Assembly: GCF_947179165.1 (NCBI RefSeq)
Contig: NC_077245.1
Coordinates: forward strand, 44,656,786 to 44,720,785
DNA length: 64,000 nucleotides
Direction of reading: 5' to 3'
Source of the DNA: Solanum dulcamara
Lineage: Eukaryota > Streptophyta > Magnoliopsida > Solanales > Solanaceae
Shown here: positions 55,946 through 64,000 of the stretch, piece after piece
Numbering within the stretch: position 1 is the stretch's first letter
Layout: every line of letters begins with the position of its first letter
Program-made: the position numbers and the translations under genes
Notes under the pieces: generated by a model
Database searches by the model: none
What the model was told of the DNA's origin: nothing
Seen by the model: the letters and a program-made list of their open reading frames with translations, nothing else

Positions 55946-58900
55946 TATAAGACCCCGGACAATTGAAAGGTCCTAAACCAAGGAACTAAGGACGAATTCT
56001 CAGAAAGTTGCACAAAACTGACACTAAAAGCTGACCACGGAAGCCTATACGGACTATGGTAGGCACCATGGACTGTGGTGTGCAACTGTGGTAGAGATTC
56101 AAAGGCTCAGTCTGCAGAGGACGAACCATGGACCATGGTGAGCACCACGACCATGAAGCCCTCTGTGGTGACACCTCCCCAAAGTTTTCAAGAATTTTCC
56201 CAAGGCAGGGTCCACGGACAACCACCATGGGCAGTGGAGACTTTCACGGATCGTGTAGTAGTCCATGGTGGCCACTTCTGTAGGCCTCTTACAGGACCTG
56301 CACCATGGTCACCCTACATAGGCCGTGATGCATTTCACGAATGGTCAAGCTGTCTGTGAAGAAACTTCAGAGACTACCCTACAATTTCTATTCCCAAAAT
56401 TCTTTAAGTCCCTTATCACTGGACCCCACCACAGACCGTGGTGAGCACCATTCATTTTCACTCACACTTTAAGAACAAAAACCCTAACCTCTCAAGTTCC
56501 TCTCAACCTTTCTTCCTCCATCTCCAAGAAAGATTCTAGGGTTTTACTCCAAGAAGATCAAGCCTCCATTCTTTTCAAGTTTTTCATTCAAGAGCTGACT
56601 CCTCAAGGTATGTGGGTTTTCATCCATGGGTCCTTCCATCTATGGAGCTAGGGCTGTTCAAAACCGTCCGCTACCAATAACCCAACCGCAAAATTGGCTT
56701 ATTGACTTATTGGTATTGAGTTATCGGATTAGCGGATGGAGAATGGATTTAAATTTTATAATTAACGGCTTATCGGTGTGGGGGACGGATTACTCAATTT
56801 TGTTATTGGGTAAACCGTTAATCCGTTAAGAATTTGTTATATTTTATCCCTAAACATATAAAATATGTATAATATTGATAATTTTTATTTGTAAACCTAA
56901 AATAAGGGCCAAACCCATTTAATTAAATAGGCCTAACCAATTTAATTAAATAGGCAGGCCCATAACACATTTAAACTTAAACTGTAGAAGCCCTACTTAC
57001 TAGTTACTAGTTACTACTTCAACTCTTCTACAAACTTCTTCCGTCTACTTTAGGTTTAGGAACTTCCGCCTAAACTTCTTCCACCTAAATCTTCCTCAGA
57101 AATTCTAGTAGCATCCAGAGTTGATTCTACATGCATGTCTGAAGTTGATTTTTGATGACCATATGCAGATACTTTGAAGGTAGATGCTGCTTGTGGACTG
57201 CTGTTTTCTTATTATTGTTTTCTTAAGAAATATTTTTGTTAATGAGCAAATTTGATGAAGTGGGTACTAGTAGCTTTACTCCTTTCTTGGGGTGAAATAA
57301 TGTTTTTTGGACCTGATCTCTTGCATTGTTCTATATTTGGGTTGTTTGACCTTTGATTTTGCAGCATCTAGTAGTCATAAAAATAAAGTCTTGAAATGGG
57401 TTGGTGAATAGAAATTAGTTTGCGGTTATTTCTGACGGTTTGGGGGTGGGGGTGTTGTGTGGAAGGAAGGTGAAATTACTTTGCTGATTCACTTTGCATA
57501 TGTTATAATGCTGTGATTTTAGTTTTTTTTGGGTACAATTTGTTCTCTGTTTATCTTAAGGTTTGTTGAGCAAATTGGCATATATGTATTTTAGAGGGAT
57601 GATTCTTTTTGGATAAATTTTTTAGATAGATGATTACTGTTATAAGAACATATGCTTTTGAGCTCAAATTTAATGTGTTCATCACTTCAGCTAGTAAAAA
57701 TAAGAAGGGAACTTTAGTTGAGTGTGCTCAGCAGGTAAGTCTATTAAGGTCACCACCGATACACCGCCTGATAACCGTCCAATAAGTGCTAATCCGATAC
57801 CAATCCAACTGATATCTTATAGGTTGGCTAGAAGATTAGTAATTTTAAAAGCCGATAACCGTTAAGTCAAATTGTTAAGCATAATAATCTATCCGATCCG
57901 CCCGATAAGCACCCCTACATGGAACCCAAATATTTTTTTCAAACTAGCTTTTCAATTTTAAATGATAAAATCCTATGGACTTTTACATGATGATACCAAA
58001 TGCATAGTTCATGATATATTTGAAGTTTATTTATTTATATTGACTCTCAATTTCATGAAATTAATGGGTTGCTAAGATTCTTATATGAAGGTTTGAAAGA
58101 TAGCTTTAAAGTGCATATGGTGGGTTGTTTTGAAGATGTTTGACTTTATAAATTTATATCACTCTCATGCATACAAGTATTCTTTAAATGTATTTGAAGG
58201 TCTTTATGGAATGGACCCACCTAATTTCTTATGATGAAGTAAAGTTGAAATGAAGTTTGACTCCAATGAATGTTATGAAGTAAATGCTTATGAATGAGAG
58301 TCTTTATGAAATGATTGATTAATGAAGGGTTTCTTAGACAAAGTAAGGTTTCAATGTGAAAGGACAATTCTCACATTGAATCAAATGAAAGGTTTTAATG
58401 AGCTATTCCATCGATTGATGTTTTAATGTTAAAACTATATAATGCTTATGCTATATTAATGTTTAAATGTTATTCCATGGGACTTGACCTAGCACCGAAT
58501 GTAGCATGTAGATGGGGGCTCGATCGAAGGGGTCCTTAAGTAAAGTCTCATGTTGCATTAATTATGTGCCACCATAGGGGCCCTTGTCAGCTATTTTAGG
58601 CTAGTGGATCCACGATTAGCCATTAAAGTTAAAGTTAAAAGAATGTTTAAAGTTGATTAGAGTTATACCTGGCAAGTAGTCTTCCTGTAGTAACATAGGG
58701 GGATATGTTGGATTCCATGTAATAGCTCGCATGGTTTTAAATGTCGGTTATAGTTGCTTTCCCACAAAATGAATGTTTTAAGGATTTATATGATGATTCC
58801 TTATGCATGCATTCACTTATGCATATTGCCTATGTATGTCTCTCTACTATGTTCTTCATTGCATAACATACTCACATACTTGGTATATTCAAAGTACTAA

Positions 58901-59351
58901 TGCATACTTTTGCCTACATGATATCATCATGTAGGGACCAGCATCGCTACACACTTTCCTCCCCATGGCTAAGTTGAGCGTTGAAGGCTATCACTTTGGT
59001 GAGTTCCCATGTTCTGGGAACGAAACTCCTATCTTATCTAGTTTATGTTATGTTTAGATATTTAAATTAAGTTTGGTATTTCTGACTTAATCTTGAGGGT
59101 GAGTTAGGAACATATCTTAGCCCCTCCAAGTCTTAATGTAGAAGGTGTTGTTGAACATAGTTAAAAGTCGTTATGTTGGTTTTGAGTTTTATTAACATGA
59201 AGTCCCTTAGCCCCTATATCCCTTATGTTTCCTTTTGTTTTGGTTATCATTAATAATGAAATGCTTAATAAATACTAAGAGGCTTGGGTGAGGTACCTCC
59301 GAGTGTCTCACTCGCCATGTCACATCTGGGCCCTAGGCTTGGATCGTGTCA
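55946..59351 (+). mobile_element. LTR zeta: 3' LTR of a plus-strand Ty3/gypsy element, with hAT insertion
   Basis: Starts TATAAGACCCCGG (TG to TA), ends CGTGTCA at 59351, then CCTAA. Without the hAT element it is about 2.13 kb, like delta and epsilon. The U3 cluster of CCATGG/CCACGA words (56035-56450) is followed by CTCAAG|GTATGTGGG (56602-56616). It lies within an integrase of another gypsy copy. Confidence 0.8.
56649..57917. mobile_element. Non-autonomous hAT element (1269 bp)
   Basis: Terminal repeats TAGGGCTGTT and, at the other end, complement TAGGGGTGCT; 8-bp target TATGGAGC (56641-56648) versus CATGGAAC (57918-57925), 6 of 8 matching. Subterminal repeats of TTATCGG/CCGATAA are frequent at both ends. 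No transposase domain seen in the middle part (56950-57740). Confidence 0.78.
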
Positions 59352-59843
59352 CCTAATTGTCAACTAGTGAAAGTTGAGGATCAAAAACCGGAAGGTTTGT
59401 CTCAAGATGTTGAGATTCCCACATGGAAGTAGGAGGACTTGAATGTGGACTTCATTACTGATTTGTCTCGTACTCGTAGGCAACATGACTCTATTTGGGT
59501 GATTGTTGACCTAATGACTAGGTCGGCTCATTTTCTTCCTGTTATGACTTCATATATAATTGTGGATTATGCTAGATTGTATATCCGAGAGTTCGTTAAG
59601 TTTCATGGTGTTTCATTGTCTATCATTTTAATATCGAGGTACTCAGTTTACATCTCAATTTTGAAGATCTTTTCAAAAGGGTCTTGGTACCCAAGTGAAG
59701 CTTAGTACACCTTTCATCCTCAGACGGATGATCTGGCTGAGCATACTCTTTAGACTCTAGAGGACATGTTGAGAGCCTGCGTTATTGATTTTAAAGGAAA
59801 TTAGGATGATCATTTGCCATTAATAGAGTTTGCCTATTGTAAT
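59352..59843 (+). pseudogene. Ty3/gypsy integrase core fragment
   Basis: PNCQ..VKVEDQKPEGL, then NVDFITDLSRTRRQHDSIWV, LMTRSAHFLPV, DYARLYIREFVKFHG, HPQTD and [15 protein letters not shown] match the zinc-binding tail and DDE core of gypsy integrase. Stops replace Trp and Gln codons. It breaks at LIEFAYCNC where the next LTR begins. Confidence 0.85.
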
Positions 59844-62801
59844 TGTTGACACCCAATTTTGACCAACCATAACTGCTTTTCGGATTGCTATCTTAATAGA
59901 TAGACATTTCTCAAAAATATTTCTTTATTAAGTGGGTTTATATTTAGTTTAACCAATAAATCGTATATTTTGACATTCATAATTTATAATATTTTGCTAT
60001 TTATTAATATTATTACTATTATCTTTTTTTTTTAAATTACAAGCTTCATACATTCAAATATTTTTACGTGTCTATTTAGTATATATTATGTATATGTGTG
60101 TATTTTCTTTATATGTAAAATATTACTTAATTAAGTCTCTTTTATAATTTATATATTTATTAATACATCGTATATACATATGCATATAAAAGGTTATTAC
60201 TTAATCAAGTTTATTATATCTTTACTTAATTATGTTAGTATATATTATACATCTATTTTAGTATGTATTATATACATACGCACGATATATATATACATAT
60301 ATTTACATAGTATATACATAGGTAGTTACTTTATGTATAATTTTTTTTTACTACTTGATAAAGTTTAAAAAACCAAGAGAACCAGCATACCACTTTCTGT
60401 CTTCTCGTTTCCAACGGCCAGACAAGCAGGTGGCGAAGCCATCTTCTTCGGCGAGAAGATGGTAGCTTCAGCAACTTCGGCGAGGACCAAGTGCCGACTA
60501 ACAGTCATAATGATGAAGAAAATCGACGTGATTTGAGGCTGATTCGATAAGGATATGGGGTTTTGAGGGCAAAATATTTGTGGTTAAGGATATGGGGTTT
60601 TAAACTCTTGGATGAACTGATTCTCACACTTTTGGTTGTTGTTCCGCATGACTCGTATATGAGTTCTTGGCTTAACATTGATCTTCTGCTTAACTCATTT
60701 TGTTTGATACCTTATTATCAATTTAGCTACGTTGGAGAATATCTATTCTAAATAATTGATTTAAAGCTTCAATTTTTTTTCTATTTGTGTTTTAATACAT
60801 TGTCTTCTCTATTGACATCTATATATCTTAAGCTTTGTCGAAATGTTAGCATCTTGACTCAAATTGATAAGACTTATATGATATTTGATTAGCTTGACAG
60901 AAAAGAATGTTCTTCCTTACTGACTGTGAGTTAGTCTTTCTGTCCAAGTTGATTCAACTCTCAATTCTCTTTTGATTGATGTTTGAGATGACTGTTTGTT
61001 TTTCTCTAATTAAGATTACGGATTATAAAGTATGCTTATATTGTGGTTTATGTTTTTATTCATGTTTATGTGCTCAACTTACTCACATGTATAATATGGG
61101 GTCTTACAATTAACTTTATTATCAATTGTCAGATTTGGGATTATTTCTAGGTTTGTTCAATCCCTTATAGCTTAATATTTCATATTTCTATGTGGGGTTT
61201 TTTGCTACTGCGATATGTCGAGTAATTGTAGTATGAAATCGATCATTCATCTAGTCTTGCATATTTCATGATCTTAATTGATTCTGCCACTCTTTTTGAA
61301 TCATATCAACTGGTGTGTTTGGCATTATTCTATTTGATTTGTTAACTGATTACATGATTCCGAAAATAATTATGATAAGATGTTATATTCTTTGATCAGT
61401 TTTCTTTTCCAAAGTATGTGTATTGATAGTTGTTATTATTGAGCTGCTCTAATTCTAATTTCTTTGAATTCTCAATTATTTCTTTATGGTAAATGTTATT
61501 TTATTCTTGCCTATAATTGATTATTTTCTTTTCTTTACAATCATTGATAATGGGTCCTCTTGCTATGATTTTAAGACATTGCTTAGTTGTGTTTCATAAC
61601 TTTTTCACCAATTTTTAAAATAAAATTTAATTAAATTTGACCAAATCACAGTAATTGATTTGCTTGTTGAAAAGTATACCATGGGTCACGACCAATCGAC
61701 AGATGTGGTGTATGTGTATTGGTGCATTGGCAATTATCTCATATCATATATTATATATTGCATTGCATGTTGTTGCTTGGTATGCCTTATTTGGCCTTCT
61801 AAATATTAAGTTGATCTCACTTGATGAGTATTGTTCTGATTTTGGATTTCTTGCTTAGAAAATAGATAAGTTTGACACATAAAATCATCTCTTGTTGTTG
61901 CTTAATATAGGATCAATCAAAAATGTAGCTGCCTACTCACTTGATTTTATGCACCTATGTTGTGTAGGTAAGTATTGGAGAGAGGTGATTAGACAAGAAA
62001 TGACGCTATTCCATATCGCCGAGGACATGATCTTAGATAGAATGGAGTGGAGGTCGCAGATTAGGGTAGAAGGCTAGAAGGGATAGAATGGTGTCTTACC
62101 GTGGGTTGATTTAGGGTGATCATAGGTCTAGGCATGCCTTTATAGTTGTGTTGTTATTGCCTTTGATTATCACATTACTTTGCTATCGTTATTGGTCTTA
62201 TCGTGTAAAATTTGCATCACTTTACGTTTTTTTCCATTATGCTATATATATTATTTTTCTCTCTTACTTGACACTGTGACTTTTGAGTCGAGGGCCTTTT
62301 GAAAACAACTTCTCTATCTCTATGAGGTAGTGGTAAGGTCTATGTACATCCTACCCTCCCCAGGCCCCACTTGTGGGATTTCAGGATATGTTGTTGTATG
62401 TTGTGCAGGTTCTTAATCGGATATTAGTAGTAGGTGATTTTCGTGTTTATCAAAACTGATTAGGGTCTTGAAGGCAGCTGCTTGGCTATCTGCAGTTTTC
62501 TAGCCTTCTTATTTTTATATTTTGTTACTGTCTTTATTTGTTCTTATATAGTTTAGTACCTTTATTCTATATTTGGAATCGTAAAAGCTTGCACTCATTG
62601 TTACTAAATTTTAGGTATATATGTTACTCTTGTGCATTTTCTTATCTCTTTACAAAAGATTTTTCTTAAGACTTAATATCCACTTGTCTATTAATTATTG
62701 TGCATTTTTCCTACTTCACTAATTGGTCAATAAAGGGTTGACTTTTTTATCAGTGGGATTGAGATAGGTTCCATCATGGTCTCAGATTTTAGGTTATGAC
62801 A
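59844..62801 (+). mobile_element. Probable 5' LTR of another LTR retrotransposon
   Basis: TGTTGACACCC at 59844 (flank GTAAT) breaks the integrase; TTATGACA at 62794-62801 is followed by a PBS. If these are the two ends, the LTR is about 2.96 kb. The start and end may belong to different elements, since no second LTR is in the window. A donor-like GTGTAG|GTAAGT is at 61962-61973. Otherwise no gene is seen in these 3 kb. Confidence 0.4.
62285..62404 (+). mobile_element. TS/SolS-type SINE body
   Basis: GAGTCGAGGGCC, TCTATGAGGTAGTGGTAAGG, CTACCCTCCCCAGGCCCCAC and TTGTGGGATT are the conserved words of this Solanaceae SINE, ending in a short TTGTTG tail. The tRNA-like head is not evident. Confidence 0.75.
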
Positions 62802-62803
62802 AT

Positions 62804-62816
62804 TTGATATCAGAGC
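62804..62816 (+). other. Primer-binding site (variant)
   Basis: TTGATATCAGAGC, one base from the Met-tRNA PBS at 53601. Confidence 0.7.
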
Positions 62817-64000
62817 ATGATTTGTTGGTATTAGGAGTACAAGTTGTATTTATTAGAGTCTTGCGAATTAGTGCGGAGATGTCTATTAACAATATTCGAG
62901 AGACTTAGAAAATTTTCTTTCTATCTTTCCTATCGTGCGTACTTGATTCCTTAGTTACTAGATTCTGTTTCATGCTCTCACATATGGGAAGGTGTTAACT
63001 GGTGAAAATCACCATTTTATTAATATCTTTTACCATAGCTTTTGAGTTAAAAAAATGATCGATTAAGTTAAGAATTTTAATGAAATGTGTTTTATATTAG
63101 GAAATTGAAGTAACCCTATTGGCTTGTGGAACTTAGATGATTAGAATGAAGAATTGCTGAACATTGAAGAAAAAAAAAAAAAAAAAAAAGGTTCATTGCG
63201 GACCACAATGTTCTGATTGTGAGCAGAATTTTTCAATTCCTACTACAATGTACTTCACCTGGTATATCATAATAAATAATCCAAACTTCAGAGAATTTTC
63301 CCTATAATCAAAAGCATTGCGGAGAACAATAGTTCAACTGTGGGCACAATAATCTGATTGTAGAGCACAATGTGTACGTACAGAAGGGGCATTTTTGGCA
63401 TTTCACTCTAGCAATCTAAAAAAGCATTATAAGACTCTTTTTTTTGCTCATCTTTTGGACAAAAAAAGCAGCTGAACACATTTTTCTTGATAGTTTTTTC
63501 AAAGAAGAAGACACTTAGAGCTTGTAAGTTCTTCTCAATTTTAATTACGCTTATGGTTGTAGTTTTTATTATATTTTACATTTCTATAGGTATCTAATCT
63601 CTTCATCTAGGGTTGTATTTCAACTCTAATATTTTATACTTTACGGGTTATTAATATGAAGCTTGCTTTATAGATTGTGTTATTATTATTTAGCCATTTT
63701 TATGCTTGAATGTGAAAGTACCGGTTGCAAACACTATTTTATTCCCCATTTAACTTATTTCTTAATTGAGAAATAAGAAGTAGGTTTGGGTAATTTTTCT
63801 AACAAGATATTAAGTTGATTGAGAGGTCAAATATGCTTAATAACGAGGTTTGAACTAGAGATATGAAAAATCTCTCTTGGGCTCATAATCAATTACTTGT
63901 ATTGTTAGCCTATTTGACTTGAGAAAGCTAATTTTGGCTAAGTTCCTCATTAATCGAGAGATATTGAGTGAATGCTTATGAATTGAGTCATAACCAATCC
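62817..64000 (+). mobile_element. LTR element leader and LTR-like promoter module theta
   Basis: After the PBS comes a leader-type stretch without a gag frame. From about 63160: an A-tract (63170-63190), a cluster of ATTGCGGACCACAAT-type words (63190-63375), GCATTATAAGACTC (63423-63436) and a CTT|GTAAGTTC donor (63521-63531). This is the same order as in the long LTRs, so a second LTR probably starts here and leaves the window. No coding region is seen. Confidence 0.45.

Noticed and set aside
56075..56359. 94-codon frame in LTR zeta
   Set aside because: Same cause: the palindromic word cluster; no family similarity.

Overview
This is plant nuclear DNA, almost certainly from the nightshade family (Solanaceae). 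The grounds are a TS/SolS-type SINE body, LINEs and Ty1/copia and Ty3/gypsy elements of Solanaceae type, AT-rich introns and Met-tRNA primer-binding sites. The genus cannot be read from the sequence. Only two host genes are visible: the broken 3' end of an mTERF-family gene (1-626, +) and one intact five-exon GDSL esterase/lipase gene (42145-46941, -, 363 codons). Nearly everything else is transposable element.

Region 1-42144 (between the two genes): about 41.5 kb that collapses to roughly 3.8 kb of non-repeat DNA when insertions are removed. A solo LTR (1246-3585, duplicated target GTTAG) is followed by an old minus-strand LINE (LINE3). LINE3 is split into three pieces (3885-4040, 10549-12141, 33796-34040) by two copia elements: copia B (4041-10548, target CAATT) and copia A (12147-33795, target AAGGA). 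Copia A was itself hit by LINE1 inside its 5' LTR (12213-21454), by a composite block holding LINE2 (21836-28044, target AGTCTA), and by a solo LTR (29755-33105, target GATAT). LINE1 carries a further solo LTR in its ORF1 (13322-16635, target GAAAA). This gives four nesting levels, several proved by reading frames that reconnect across the insertion. A younger copia C (36043-41190, target CAAAC) with two 512-bp LTRs sits near the GDSL gene.

Region 42145-47308: the GDSL gene, with a MITE-like hairpin in intron 3 and a 957-bp solo LTR (target CTTAG) in intron 2, and a TATA box upstream.

Region 47309-64000: a hAT-like non-autonomous repeat, then a patchwork of Ty3/gypsy pieces: a minus-strand 3' LTR plus integrase tail (48363-51348), a plus-strand element with 5' LTR, PBS, broken gag, pol tail and 3' LTR (51349-59351), a hAT element inside that 3' LTR (56649-57917), a further integrase fragment (59352-59843), and the 5' part of another LTR element with a SINE (59844-64000).

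The most interesting signal is a shared layout in at least seven long LTRs: a cluster of family-specific palindromic words, then (where visible) a TATA box, then a strong 5' splice donor (GTAAGT or GTATGT). In the one element that keeps its gag start, a branch point, pyrimidine tract and CAG acceptor lie four bases before the gag ATG. This suggests a leader intron that begins in the LTR and removes the PBS from the gag mRNA.
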